Part shown: positions 22,161 through 35,600 of the stretch, in pieces | How positions within the stretch are numbered: position 1 is the stretch's first letter | Layout of the letters: each line of letters opens with the position of its first letter | DNA from: Ceratotherium simum simum | Lineage: Eukaryota; Chordata; Mammalia; Perissodactyla; Rhinocerotidae | Reading direction: 5' to 3' | DNA: 64,000 nt | NCBI RefSeq assembly: GCF_000283155.1 | Contig: NW_004454216.1 | Coordinates: 4,830,846-4,894,845 of the forward strand | The notes under the pieces: generated by a model | Seen by the model: only the letters and a program-made list of their open reading frames with translations | Databases searched by the model: none | Told to the model about the DNA's origin: nothing | Translations under genes and position numbers: made by a program

Positions 22161-24744
22161 CATTTCCCTCATGGTCCAACAAGTGCTGCTTGCAGTTTGC
22201 TTTTCATTATCATCTCTTCGTGGAGGTAGGATGATAGTTGAGTATATTCATAGTTCGGATCTATTATTAAAAAATCTGCAACCTCTGTTAAAAGAAAATA
22301 GCAGGTGCCAATTGGCCTTTCATTCACATATTATTTGCATCTAGTTCGTTGGATGTCATTGTGCACAGAAATGCTCTTAGTCCCTGTTAGGAAAAATCAC
22401 CTTTTTGGTAAAAATAATACTCGAACCTGTAATGCTGGTGCTGTTGAGATCCTTTATTACTGGGAAAGAGGAGCTGAACCATGTGATGCTGCTTTGCCTC
22501 TGAGGGCGACCTTTCCCAAGGATCTTCTTACTGATAATGCTGCCATTTCAAAACTGCCCATAATACTTGAATCTTTTAATACTCTGGGCATAGCCTGGAT
22601 AAATAACCCTTTGCTTAATATCCATACCGTAGCTGAGACGTCTGGAATATTCAAGCAACACACTATTAGAGGAAAATCAACAGAGGATGCATGTCTTGTT
22701 GTATTTGTCATTGTGCTGTTATAGACATTTGAGAATCTAATGTAAATTATGGATTCTTTTACTGATCAAACTACAGGTAAGCACTAAAAAAAAAAAAACA
22801 TTTGTATAATAATTAGTAAAATTCATGGATTCTCTAGAGGACATACATGGGCCACAATAATAATCTTAGAGTCTCTGCTGGAGATAATCTGATTTGAAAA
22901 ACTAAATCTTATTTTCTTGGGTTACTGCTGATTTCTTCAAAAAAATTTGTTCTTTCTTGATCTTAGTAGCCAGCACCCAACACTATATCCCTCTACACCT
23001 AGACTCTCTAAAGTATAGATCAAGAGAGGTTAACACACGTTATTTACTAAATTTAGCCCCCCCCAACAGTTCACAGTTTCTTTCCTGACCTCATCTGTCA
23101 GTAAGTGCCCTAGTTCTACACAGACATCAGAAGAATAGCCATGTTTCTATATAATACAGCCATAATAACGCACATACAACAAAAAGAGATAAACTCATAC
23201 AGAACTTAGGTGGGGAAGACCTTCCATCCCTACTCCTGTTTTCTGTTTCCCTCAACCTCTTTCTAACGTTTGATGTTGTTTCCTTTTATTTGCTGAAGGA
23301 AAGAATTTAAAGTCCTATATTATTTTGTGTTGTAAAGGATTCTATGACTTGAAAAACTCTCTCTGTATCTTAAACAGTTGCTAGGAAACACTAGCTAAAC
23401 AACTATAAATCAATAAACCTGTAGTCTTATGTTCCCTAAAAGTAGAGGGATAGTGTGTCCCTGTGCAGCAGAGAATATACTAGAGAGGGCTGAACAAACT
23501 ACTCAGAGACAAGATCTCCTAGTTCTTAGCAGAGAATGAGAGAAAACAGAATAACAAAGACGATTTTCTGAAGAAAGACCATCTGAGATGAAATAGAAAA
23601 CTGGAATTTGATGCAGAACTTAAGACAAGAGTTGGTATTAAAAGAAAGAAATTGCTTTCTGTAAATCCATGTAGAAGTTTCACAAAGGGATGCGTGAGGT
23701 TTTTGGTTTAGGGCATCTTAACAAGATGCTTTGCAGTCCAAATTGCAGTGCCGTGAAGAAAGGAATGCTCTGTCTCGCTTGTTAATTTAATAGAGCAGCT
23801 TTCCTCCATTTCCCTATTTTTAAGTCCAATGAAAGTTTGTTCATCTTCTACCCCTCAAAAAATAAAGCAGTTATGCACTGGGGCTTGGAGTATGGGTTCC
23901 GTTTTTAGTGGTCCACAGTTCTAGGGCTAAGCTGAAGTCAGGTTTTACCTTCATTGTGTGATTTGAGGAGTAATAAAAGGATTATACTGCTCCTCACTTT
24001 TTTGTGTGTTCACTCATTCTGTCTATACTTGAATTTCCTCAATTATAGATTCATTTCCTTGCCCATTAAAAGACTGTGCCATATTAAGCACACACTATTT
24101 GGAAGGAAGAAAGAAAAGAAAGGGAAGGAAGGGTGGATGGACCTAGGTAAAAGGTAATATTTCAGTCTTATCAGCAAATACCTTAGAGGAATTAGTTGCT
24201 ACAATCTGAGCAGGGGCCTCAGCCAGATGGATGTTTGGATGAGGGTTGAGATCTTGAGAGGAGAAATAGGTTACTTACTTCAGTAGTTTTGCCAGAAGTC
24301 AATCAGGCCAGACCTCTAAGGATCATATAAATCTGAGAGGCCAGAAAGGAAATTAAAATAGCCAGCGTAGGAGGCCAATTTGGGCTGGTGACTTATCCGG
24401 TACAGAATTAGTGCTCTGTAGCTCTGGTCTCCACAGGCACATTCCACCTCAGCGACCCCTATATTTTTAAAATTCTATGCCTTTTAAGTAGTTTAGGCTC
24501 TTGAATATCATCTTTTCTAAAACGACACCATAGAAAACTCCACTGCCATACAAATAATGACTCGAGCATTTTTCACAATCGCCTTGATACAAAGGGTGAC
24601 TGCTTTGTCTTTCGTCCACTTTCAGTGTCAGTGCATAAAAGCCTGCCTGGACTTGCTGACTGCCATTGACCTCAGCACCAGGACTTCCTTGACACTCAGC
24701 CCCAGGAAATCTCCAAATTGCTCTTCAGGGTTAGGGAGCAGAGT
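22161..24744. other. Low-repeat stretch with an unassigned 139-codon frame
   Basis: Mostly unrecognised. The plus-strand frame at 22305-22724 is 139 codons, with an overlapping 84-codon minus frame at 22457-22711. Its product shows no signal peptide, repeat or domain that I recognise, and no promoter or splice context supports it. I treat it as a probable chance frame. A-run at 22787-22798; C-run near 23059. Confidence 0.35.
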
Positions 24745-24900
24745 GTAGTATTGAGAGTTGTAGCCTTGGGAGAGAGCTGAATTCTAGCTGTGCTGATGCA
24801 CTGTCTAACATTTTAACTTTGTCAGGTCACTTCCTCATCCAGGCTAAATTTCTCCATTTGTACAAGGAGGATCCACTTATTCTTATCAAGCAGTAGTTTA
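24745..24900 (+). mobile_element. Possible MIR fragment
   Basis: 'gaattctagctgtgctgatg' then 'ttgtcaggtcacttcctcat' then 'aaatttctccatttgtacaa' is reminiscent of the MIR core in sense. Weak. Confidence 0.4.
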
Positions 24901-26654
24901 CTAAGAACCTACCTGCGTTGGGCACTGTGAGTCTAGACAATCCTTAACTCCTTTTCTGATCTTTAATCCTCAAGCTTTGTTTTTCAGCCCAGGGCAGAGC
25001 TCATCGTTGAGCCCAATTTGCTGCTGCTGTTCATGATATGGTCTCCATATCCAGTCAAAAGATTCCTTATTTTTCAATGAGTATTAGAGGCTCTATATCC
25101 AACTCTCTCAAAGATTGCATTTTCTCTGTTTAATTTCCAGATCCCCATGATTGGTACTACTATGCCCCACCTGCTAGGGGCTTATTTGCTGCTATTGGAA
25201 ACTCTTTTCTTGCTGTCTTTTTTCTGCTTAAAAAGACACTTTGGCCTCTGGCCCAGAGTTCTTGAGATTTACATCCTGCTTTCTCGGTAGGTTGGTCAGA
25301 GTCTTGATCGCTGAATGGCCATCCTTCCAATAATCCACCCAGCCTCACTTCCATGGCACAGATAGGCCCCGCTGGGCAGACCTGGTGCTGGCTGTCCCTC
25401 AACAGAATGATTCTGCCACATTCTAATCCCAGTTCTGACAGAACTCTGATTAAATACACCAACCAGAAAAACAGAAAATGCTCACGGCAAATCTTCAGGC
25501 AAATACAGCATACTTAGCGTGGTTTGTTTTTGTTGCTTATCTAAATAGAAACGCCAAACAGCAAGCATTCCCTATTCTAGCTGGTAACAAACTAAAAGAG
25601 AACGAGCAAGCACCACATTGCTGTTGTCTCATCATCCCCTTTTCTCTGTTTTCCTTTATTTTTGATTCTGTGTCAAATATCTGTCTGTGCCCAGCCTTCT
25701 TGCCTCCTAAGCACTGACTCTCTTTGGAGCTTTGGTTTTAGAAACATGCACACATATATATGCAATTAAATGTAGGCTTGGACTTTTCGCTTGGGAAACT
25801 GGAAGGATAAGGTAAGCTAAGCTTTTAATTACAAGTACCCATTCTGGGAGGCAGGGAGTTTGAGCTTACAACAGCTACCGCTGCTCAGCCTAATCCCATC
25901 TTTCAGGGAAGAAAAAGAAAAAGCCCATATGCATCTATCTACAAAAATGTTGACTTAATATATTCGATATTTTTTCTTATATTTGTTAAAGTAAACTCTG
26001 CCTGAAAACCAGAGAAAAACTATTGTTGTTGTTAGGGTGAAGGTGCTTAATGTACCTATGATTCTTTGATTCCTCTTAGATTACTGCATTGTTCTATTTC
26101 TGTTCTGTTTAAGGTCATCTCGTGATATACCGAAACGCTAGTATTCTGCACTTTTATAAATGCTTTCATCCAGAATCCCAAATCTCTTTACAAATACTAA
26201 TTACTGTGATCTAATGTCACTGGAAATTGTTAAATATGCTCCAAAGAGGTTAAACACTTTAAATCCCGATTTACAAATTAAAAACTAGAATGTGGAAAAG
26301 CTAAGCTGCATTGGGGGATTTAAATAGGGTTTTGGTTGAAACAACTGGAAATGACAGCTGTCAACCCAATCCCCTAGTCCTTGAACTCATTTGATATCCT
26401 ACACCTCTTGAATTATTTTACATGTAGGAAGACAGGTTGCCGTTGTGAATTCAAACACCGAAGATCTCTTTTCCTCCAAATAATGTATAACACCTAAAAA
26501 TATCATTGTAGAGTGGTGTCTTTCCAGGTCAAATTTTAAAATAATTTTTTCTTATGGAAGTCATTTTTTTAAAAGCAGGGATTGTAATTAGTGAAATTAT
26601 TCCTTCTTTCTTTAACAATTTCTAGATATCTACCAACTGGATTCAGTTTTGTAA
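24901..26654. other. Low-repeat stretch, no gene seen
   Basis: No recognisable repeat or gene. The 100-codon minus frame at 25160-25462 has no domain or exon context. Homeodomain-type TAATTA-like motifs are scattered but not clustered. Confidence 0.38.
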
Positions 26655-26770
26655 GTTTAAAAAAAATAGAGATACACGTACACACACATATAAGTATAGG
26701 TATGTATATGTACATGCATATATCATAAGTATGCATATATGTAATATAAATATATATATGCACACAACAT
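26655..26770. repeat. Compound (CA)/(TA) simple repeat
   Basis: Alternating purine-pyrimidine tract of CA, TA and TGTA steps (for example 'tatgtatatgtacatgcata'). The minus-strand frame at 26569-26781 is a low-complexity artefact of it. Confidence 0.85.
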
Positions 26771-27708
26771 AAGACAATCAAAAACTATTCTCATTTAAGA
26801 TCTTTATGTGAGGAACAAATAGATGAGAGTCTCATGTGTTATGCAACCATGTGTCAATATGTTTCTGCATTGCCTTCTTATTTCTTCTATTGCCTTCTTA
26901 TTTCTAAAGGCTTGTCTGTGTTTAGAGTTTTGGTGAAGCAGGAGGCGATAACATCTATACACATGAGTTAATAGTCTAACTTCATCTCAGTGTTACCTTG
27001 CTATATTTTCCTCTCAAAGACCATTGAGCAAGAGGTGCTTCAGAGGCCAAATTGTAAGCAGGTATGCATAGACTAGAACATATGTGTAAAGAACGAGGCT
27101 GATCTTAGAATAGGTAACGGGAGATGAAAATTTTATCAGGACTTTTATAGGCATGAAGTAAATAGATTCGACATTAGGAGATGTCAGAACAGATATTTGG
27201 AGACTGACAGTAAGAATATGAAATATGTTCTATTGTGTATAGATAGGGAAATTAAAAGACTACCTTGGCACAAATGAATTTTTATTGAGATTGCAAAGAA
27301 ACTTTGCTAATGCAACAAGCAATATTGTCACATTTCCTCCTGCGGTGTATCCTAGAGCATTAGACCTTTGTTGTCTGAATCCGAGGGACATGTTTTCCTA
27401 CCTGGATGTGAATCAAACAGTATTTTTAGACGGTTCCTTTGGAAGTAGGTGACATTAGGTAGAAGAAGAGATATTGGTTGGTGAATGGGTGAGAGGCCAA
27501 TAAAACATTTCATTTAGCTGCCAGAATACTTTTCATGCTTGTCAAATAATTGGCACAACTTTTTTCCTGCTCACAAACATCCATTTATTAGAATTTCTTT
27601 CATTAATTTTTAAGTCCTCCCAAGAACCCTTCCAGTATAAAGTGATGATTATAACCTAATACTTCTCTACCAACAATAATTTCCTTCAAAATTTACTTTA
27701 GGTTAAAA
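26771..27708. other. No gene seen
   Basis: Unrecognised A/T-rich sequence. The phrase 'attgccttcttatttct' is repeated around 26870 and 26890 as a short tandem duplication. Confidence 0.4.
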
Positions 27709-27719
27709 GACGATGTTGG

Positions 27720-27958
27720 GGGCCGGCCAGGTGGCGCAAGCAGTTAAGTGTGTGCGCTCCCGTGCGGCGGACCAGGGTTCGCAGGTTCGGATCCAGGGCG
27801 CGCACCGAGGCATGGCTTGGCAAGCCATGCTGTGGCGGCGTCCCATATAAAGTGGAGGAAGATGGGCACATATGTTAGCCCAGGGCCAGTCTTCCTCAGC
27901 AAAAAGAGGAGGATTGGCAGATGTTAGCTCAGGGCTGATCTCCTCACAAAAAAAAAAG
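27720..27958 (+). mobile_element. ERE SINE, class with the TATAAAGTGGAGG body, plus strand
   Basis: The only plus-strand ERE. It starts GGGCCGGCCAGGTGGCG with an A-box-like 'tggcgcaagcagttaagtg' and a B-box-like 'ggttcggatcc', giving an internal RNA polymerase III promoter layout. The body reads 'cccatataaagtggaggaag', then 'ttcctcagcaaaaagaggag' and an A10 tail. Imperfect TSD: gacgatgttgg (27709-27719) and gacaatcttgg (27959-27969), 9 of 11. Derived from a tRNA, with no coding capacity. Confidence 0.93.
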
Positions 27959-27969
27959 GACAATCTTGG

Positions 27970-28284
27970 ATTTTATGGTCTCAAATTCTACATGTGGAAT
28001 GCCATTCTTTGAATGAACTGACTCTTGCCCTAGTCCAATGTTAGGAAAATCCTAAAAGGTTTGCTCCAATTCTATACTAGGTTTTGTCACGTGATTACAG
28101 GCATAGATATCCCCAAACTTGGAACCTGTGGACTCCAGGGTGCAGGTTTCCTGGATTCTGTCAGATAACTGGATAATTTGGACATAGGTTATATGTGAGA
28201 ATTAATGTGAGTTTGAGCTATGTATGGCTTACATCTATATTTACATATCCACATCTCTATATATTCATCTTCATTATATGAATT
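27970..28284. other. No gene seen
   Basis: Unrecognised sequence right of the ERE. Confidence 0.4.
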
Positions 28285-28345
28285 AATAGATGTAAAGCAC
28301 ATGAAAGAGTTCCTGGCCCATAGTAACTGTTGGATAATTATTAAC
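28285..28345 (+). mobile_element. MIR 3' end fragment
   Basis: 'tgtaaagcacatgaaagagt' followed by 'cctggcccatagtaactgtt' is the MIR 3' end, next to a short (GTT)n tract at 28353-28376. Confidence 0.42.
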
Positions 28346-29199
28346 TGCCACTGCTGTTGTTGTTACTGTTGTTTCATTTGTCGTTGCATTATAGTTGTTA
28401 TATGACATAATAACCTTCCCAGGGAAGTATGAACCGCAATTTGAAGGGAACCTGCATGATTAGCAGCTCTTAGATTGGCACATCACACACCCACAGACAT
28501 CCTAACTAATTCTCCCCCAGACAGCAGTACTTCTTCTCACTTCAAGAGCTGGCATCTTCTACTCTAAAAGGTTCCTCCATGATTGACAGCTCTATTTCTG
28601 ATGCTATCTCCCGGGAAGGAGCTGCAGGCCATTCAGAATGTGGGCCAATATGTATGACTCTCTAGTGATCTTTGAACAAGCACTCTCCATGGAGGATGAG
28701 TTTCTAGTCTGGCTGGATATTAGCAGGATTCAGAGAGTAGGCTTCTAGGAGATGTCCCAGTGAAGCTCACTTGGGGCTTTTCCTTTAGTTTCATGAGGCC
28801 CAAAGGACTCTCACAAGCTGTCCTTGGAGATTCTGCTACTGTCTCACAGTTGCAGGTCCACATGAGAGCAGGCCCATGTCTCGAGTTAACTACCGTTCTG
28901 ATCTGTGTATAGAGAATGTGAAATTACACCTGGTTTGGAACTAAGCTTTGAACCAGAATGAACTCTGAGCCATACTCCATAAGCCTGGGGTTATTATCTA
29001 TTATCACACATGGGAATAACCTCTCCATCTTGTCACTGCCTATACAGCATCTCCTCTAGTTTTTCTCATCACTGTAGTTCATCCCTCCAGTCTCCACTAG
29101 GCATTTTATCCTACCTGCCTCCATCGTCATCTATCCTGAGTGTGTATTGTTAACAGTCAGATTACATCTGCCAAATTTCTCAAATCTCCACAAATTAAT
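28346..29199. other. No gene seen
   Basis: Unrecognised sequence, mid GC. No frame of interest. Confidence 0.4.
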
Positions 29200-29505
29200 A
29201 GTGTTGCATGGCTGTGTAGATCATGGACTTTGGAATCAGTCTGACTCGGCTTCATATCCCTTCTCTAACTTGCTGGTGGGTTGACCTCGGGGAGGTTCTT
29301 AACCTCACTGAGTCTTCCTTGCATTGCCCATAAAATGGTGATATTAATAACTACAATTGAAGAAGTTTCTGTGAAGACTAAAAACAATGGTATATGTAAA
29401 GTGCTTGGCACTAGCTAGCAATCATTTGATTAAATGAGATAAATATGTAAAATACTTAATACAATATTTTGGCACGGATGAGCACTCAATATATCTTAGC
29501 TATTA
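29200..29505 (+). mobile_element. MIR, near full length, plus strand
   Basis: MIR in sense: 'atcatggactttggaatcag', 'gttgacctcggggaggttct', 'taacctcactgagtcttcct', 'cataaaatggtgatattaat', then 'gtaaagtgcttggcacta' and a second 3'-end-like phrase 'ggcacggatgagcactcaat'. Confidence 0.68.
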
Positions 29506-31144
29506 CTCATATTTGCTTCTTCGCCCTTTCTCCTTCCTCTGTCCCTTTTGCAATTTCCCCCTCCCTTTTCTAGGCTCTTTGGGATAAAATAATAGAATAA
29601 TGGATCATCTCTGTCCTCCAGCTCCTGGGGTTGGGAAGGTGTCAAGGGTGGGAAGAAGAGAAGTATAAAAAAATTACAATGGGACTTCTGAGTAGGGAGA
29701 AATTGGTTCTGACTAGGGAGGGAGGTGTCAGAGAAGGTTTCACACGGCAAGTACCATTTGAGCCAACTCCTGAATGACTAACACTGATTGCTTAATGATA
29801 GAGAATAGAGGAAGGAGAGAAAGACAGGAAATGTGATCACAGTCAAGTATATTTGACCTGCCTTAACTTGTCAGGTCATAAGAGTGACATCAGCAAAATG
29901 GTGACTGTGTGCTGAGACCTGGATATAAGAGAAGCATTTGTTCAGAACAATTTGGTTAAATATTCTTTTGCTGCTTCTCTCTTGACTTTGGAAGAGACTT
30001 CAAAGTGAGCAAGCAGAAGGCTAACAGTTCAATTCTTCTTTTTGTTGTTGTTTTAAGGCATTTATAAAATCTTAATGAAATCAATTTTTCCCTCAAGAGG
30101 CACATATTTCTGAATCGGAGACAAGGCGGTTTGCAGTCTTATTTTGGAGGCACCCGCCCCGATCCCCCACCACACAAGGAAACCCATCCACATCCAATAT
30201 GTTTGTTGAATCATAAATAAAAATCACAATGAAAGTATAAACAATCCTCTTTCCAAATATTAATCATGACTAACCAAAAGTTGTTTTGGTTTTTTAAAGA
30301 CATAAGAAAAAATTCCTTCTTGACAGTACAGTTGCTTGCGCTAACACACATATCATTTCAAAGAGCATTGAAAGAACCACAGCAGTTGGTGTGAGACTTG
30401 GAGGAGAGATTAGCAGAACTCCATTCCAGGAAAATCATTATGGTGATCTCTTGTCACTTGTCATTATATATAAATCCTATTGGCCTTCTTGCCTCAGTTT
30501 CAGCTTAGACTTAACTTTACACTTGAGAAATCACTCTTTATCTTCTCCTCTTCTAGAATTCACTTTATTCAACGGAACTGCTGCCAATTTACCCTGACTA
30601 TCCTATTACCCACCTTCAGGCTCTCTTTCATTCTCTTCTCTAAATCCAAAAGAAATAATATTTTTGCATTTGTATATAAAACATCGATAGCATAAATGTT
30701 GTTGTCTTGAAAAGGATGCTTCATACGCTGCGAAGCATAAACAAGCTACTCAGGATAGACTAGCGTGAGCAAAATGTCGTTGGATCACTCCTAAAAATGT
30801 TTGGGTTAATAGAATATTTAGAAATTCTATAATCAATCATGGTAAAATCCATCCTTCTCCACATTTGTACTTAGATTTTGGAATAAAATTCTAACCCACA
30901 TAGTATCTTAGGAAACAGATCTTGTTCTTTCCCTTTTTCAATATTTCCTTGATTTATCCTATTTATATCTTTTTAAAATATATATTCTTGCTATACTCTA
31001 AAAATGATTCCTTTTTTGGCTATCATTTACTAGCTTTTCTCCCATGTGACTATATATGACCCCACGCCATGCACATATTCATTCCTTAATGGAATTTTGG
31101 CCTTTAAAATCACTCTAGGAGAAAAATTTCCATATTCAGCATCA
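29506..31144. other. No gene seen
   Basis: Mostly unrecognised. Around 29690-29780 'agaaggtttcacacggcaag' hints at a minus-strand L2 fragment, too short to call. Frames at 30391-30597 and 30480-30695 overlap each other and show no domain. Confidence 0.38.
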
Positions 31145-31215
31145 AGCTTAGTGTTGGACATATAATGAAATCTCAGTGTCAACTGAATGAATAAATGAAA
31201 TGAATGAATGAAAAT
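31145..31215 (+). mobile_element. L2 3' terminus with (TGAA)n tail
   Basis: 'gtgttggacatataatgaaa' followed by 'gaatgaataaatgaaatgaa' is the L2 3' terminus with its short tandem tail. Confidence 0.5.
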
Positions 31216-33539
31216 TAATAGGCAAGCATGCCAGGACCTATGACAAAGTAGAATTATAGTAGATTCTCCACTCTTGTTATATCCTTTTTGTGTAATATTT
31301 AGCAATACCTTTTTTTGGAGGGGGGAGTGTGTGTCTGTGAAGAAACCATAAAGAGTATTTTGACTAATGCATTAGTAAGTTTGCCAGTACAGACATAGGA
31401 AGAAACTCACAATTTCAAGCCAAAAATGGTTAAACTGCTAATGATCATTGAGTTTACTTTCAAAATGGTTATAGAATACAACTGTACATTTGAAACACAA
31501 CTACCACTGTCTTCATTACTCTTTTAAAAAAAAATTTATCCTTTTGAGATACACTCCCAGCTCTTTAGGTATTTTCTTTGAGAAAATCATATTCTTTCAT
31601 AAAGTTCTGCAAAAAAAGTTTCCTGCCCTAGTTTGCCACAGATAGCTATAATTCTACCTTTCAGTTAAGGAATTATCCCCCGATCAAAATATTAAGAGGA
31701 GTGACACTGGCTTCCATTGTTAGGTCTTAACAGCTTAGCCTGGATCCATTCATCATAACCAGAGATTTCCTTCCTACCAAAGGAGACAGGAGACATAAAC
31801 TTTAGTGGGTTGACATGTGAAAAGATAGATTAGGAGTTATGTATTTAATTACAAATGGATCAGAGTATTCGACTTGAAGGCAGGCCTGGATGTGAAAATG
31901 CAAACTCAGAGCTGGTTAAAACACGGGATGGGTGCGTTTGGTGACCTGAAAAGTGAAGAAGGTATGAAAATGGTGGTTCAGACAGAAAGAGGAAGCTATG
32001 AAGATATCCATTTTGTCTAGGACTGAACATAAACTCTTCAGTAAGGTGAATTACGCTTGTACTGTACATATTAATAAGATAAATATGTTCTCACCTGCAA
32101 ATGATAGCTTGTTGAAAATGAATAATATCTTCTTCTAGGCAGTAATTTCTACTGATTTACTATTAAGACAGCATTCTTGAGTAAGCATGATTTGTATCCT
32201 ACATGACAGATAATCTTTCCTTTCTGTCTCTAAGAATATACATCGCACTCTGTACAAAGATAGAGTCAAAGAGAGCAGGACTGACTTCTGAGATCCTTGA
32301 ATTCTCTGCTAATATTTAATGCTTCCCTAATTGGAATAAACTTTGCACTCTTTTTCAATTCAGGTGATTTTTCTTAATATTTTCTACCCATCTGAAATAA
32401 AGAAGTCTTTTACACGATGTTAGCAAGAATAATTATACTCTGTTATGAAACTTTTGCCATAACCTAGATGTCACCTAGTGGATACCTAGGCGTTAGCTAA
32501 ACCACAAGACTTTGTAATTTACAAGTAGGCAAACATAAGTAGGCAAAAAGTGAAGACCAGAGAATAGTGTATCTATTTTATAGTGATTATAGGATAATTA
32601 TAAAGGGGAAGAGCTCTATTAAGCAATTCTTGAAAGTACCAATGATGGCCCTTTGTAATTGTGTTCTGATTCTTATATGTAGGTCACTTATGCTTCTTGG
32701 TTCTGGAAGCACAATCCACTATTGCCCTAAGAGTTTCCCTATCTTTTTTAATATCCTGAATGTACACACTGGTTTCAACACAATCAGACCATTCTTGCTC
32801 TGACTTTTCATGATTCCTCCTCTCTCCTTGACTAGCCCTCTCCCCTCCACTCAATATCATTTTATTTTCCCCATGCCTCGACACATGTTTTCTCCTTGTA
32901 TTTATTTAGGTCTTTCCTGGCTAATGTCCCCAGGGGTCTCCCATTTGACTAATGACTTCTAAACTCAAGACGAAGAAGTTCATAAGGTTAGAAGTTCCTG
33001 TTGCAAAGCTTTCCCCATCCCTTTGTCTTCAGATTAAGCTGTGCTTTTTTTCATTTATTCTAAATTAAACTTCAAGGATTTTACAAGAATTCCTAAATCC
33101 CTAAATCTACCTTCTTTCGCAAATCCTTAAGTCAAGTGTCACTTGTCAGTTCACTCATGCGGGCTGGAGAGTAGGGAAAAGGAAAAGCCACCCACCAGAT
33201 AACTTACTTGTTCTGCTCTTTCACTTTGTGAAAAAAACATATCCTGTGTCACATTTTTGTTAAGAGTAGAACTGTTGCTAAGGAAAAAGGCTTACAAAGA
33301 ATGTGAACTTAGAAGAAGTACACCACATCAGAAGGTGCCATGAAGTGGCATTTTTCGAGGTGTTTATAACGTATGTGCTAGAACTTTTCATCATCACTGT
33401 TCAGAGTGAAAATAATTTGTCATTAAAGATCAAATCTATGACTCTAGCTAAAGTATATTAATTATAAAAGTATCAAAAAACGCTTAAGGAAACATGGTCT
33501 TACCTATAAGGAAGTTCTCTGGCCAGGATCCCAGGGATG
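31216..33539. other. Low-repeat stretch, no gene seen
   Basis: About 2.3 kb with no recognisable gene or repeat. Short frames (31860-32069, 32567-32803, 32684-32884) are on opposing strands and show no domain. Confidence 0.38.
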
Positions 33540-33640
33540 GCCTTAGGTTTTTCATTACATTTATCAAACGAGATAATGGATGTACAGCTCAAAATAGTGT
33601 TGGACACATAGAGGACACTCAGTATATGTTAGTTTCCCTT
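33540..33640 (+). mobile_element. MIR 3' end fragment
   Basis: 'aacgagataatggatgtaca' then 'gtgttggacacatagaggac' and 'actcagtatatgttag' follow the MIR 3' end. Confidence 0.42.
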
Positions 33641-35009
33641 CTCATTTTTATATTTCTGGCTTTTCTACACCCTCAGTTTCCTCTCTCTCTCTTTCTCTGT
33701 GTATGTAGGTATATACACTTAAAATCTACTTAAAAATTTCTATAGAAGGTATCATATTATTTTTCTTTTAATCTGAGGCTATTTAATGACCTGCATATGG
33801 CATATGAAATGACTTTATAAATTTCAGACTTAGAGAGGAGGATCAGTACATTGTGACCTAGATTGCATGATGAAATATGTAATGGGGAGCAGTAAGTCTC
33901 ATGCATTCAGCTCCTATATGGCACAATAATTTCCAGTAACGATTCTGACTTAGTAGCTAGTAGACATAGACCTTTCTCTTCCATGCTTTTTGACTGTACA
34001 ATCAAGGACAGCCACAGAGAGATCTTAACGTCAGTGTAACACTTGGCAGGTCACCCAGCCCACCCCAGCCCTCTTTTTGGTAAGCTTCCTTATAATTTTA
34101 AACTGTTCAAAACTGTGTGTTTCAGGGACGACTTCTTGTCTCCTTTTATATCTACAGGGTTTCTAATTCAATTCTTACAATTTCTGGGCTAGCTTTTCTT
34201 TTGGGTTCTAGTTGAATAAACTAGATGGATATGAAAGAATTACTTTTGTTTAGATGCTGTCACAGCATTTCTATCAAGTGTCTTCATAATATCCTTTACC
34301 TTCTTTCTCAAATTCCAGTATTATCTTTATCTTTGATATTTATTATCTTCCTAAGAGCCTTTCTTTTATTTTAATCTCCATCTTTGCTTTGCCCAATTGT
34401 TTTGCCCATTATGAAGTAGATCTGAGGTGAAAGGAGCATACTTCTTGCTAAACTCTTAAAGAAAAAAGATGGATTAGCTATACTCTAACAGTCATAATTT
34501 AATTTAGAGAATTAAAATAATACATAATGTTATAAAGTAAAGCTCTAAATAGACTTAAATGTACTTTCTATTCAGAACTAAAATGTTTTATTTCACTAAA
34601 ATTAGCACTATTGTATTACTATTTTATGAACATAAATAAAGCTTAGATGAATTGAAAAAATAAAACACCTTCTCTCAGTAGCCTCACATGCTTTGCTACT
34701 TCTTAATTCATTAGGACACAATTAACAGGTCTTTTAACAACATGGAATACAATCACATGCAAGGTTATGATACAGTAAAATGTTTCTCTAAATGGAATAG
34801 TTGTAAATGTGCATGAGTTTAGTTTATTCGGACTTTTAGACTACCTAACTCACAAACTTTTGCAAAACACTAGCTGTCCCATTATTAATTCCACATTTAC
34901 ATAGTTACTTATATTTTCATTATCCATTCTGTTCCTTGGCCACACAGTCTGTTTTTTTCAGATTTCATGACTTATTTAAGGTTTAAAAGAATTATTTATA
35001 TTGAAGTAA
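33641..35009. other. No gene seen
   Basis: A/T-rich sequence with a (CT)n tract near 33680-33697. No exon or family that I can support. Confidence 0.4.
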
Positions 35010-35241
35010 TATTTATCACTCAACAAATATTTATCAAGAGCTTGTTATAAACAACACTATCCTAGATTCTGGGAATGAATAAGTATAAATACAAAGTCCC
35101 TGCCCTAATAAGCCCTACTTGGGGGAGATATGTGGTAAAAACTAAATAGGTAAACTTTATAGCAAGTAGGATGGTGTTAAACACTGCAGATAAAAATAGA
35201 CATTTAAGAGGAATGGGGATTCTAATGGTGATGGTATTGTA

Positions 35242-35285
35242 CAGGTGTGTAGGTGTGTGTATGCTCATTGTGTGTGTGTGTGTGA
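35242..35285. repeat. (TG)n microsatellite
   Basis: Interrupted TG tract in the L2 copy. Confidence 0.85.
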
Positions 35286-35600
35286 AGTTGTTTATTTTTA
35301 ATAGAGTGGGCGGGAAAGGTTTCATGATAAGATGACATTTCAGCAGACAGTGAAGGAAGCAGTGGAGCAAATGAAGAAGTTCTGGAGAGGGGCTTTCCAG
35401 GAGAAGAGAATCGCAAGTATGGAGGCCCTTAGGGGTGACTTTGCTTGGTATGTTCAAGGAATAGCAAGGAGGCCAGAGTGGCTGGAACAGAATGAAGGAA
35501 GGGAGTGTGGTAGGAGATGAAGTCTGAAAGTAACAGGGTCGGGCTGAGGGAAAGAAGATCATGTTCAGACCTCTAAGTCTTTTGTAAAAATGTTGACTTT

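Noticed and set aside
27720..27958. Possible tRNA gene suggested by A-box and B-box-like motifs
   Set aside because: The motifs belong to the tRNA-derived head of an ERE SINE with a body, A-tail and TSD; no tRNA cloverleaf is preserved.
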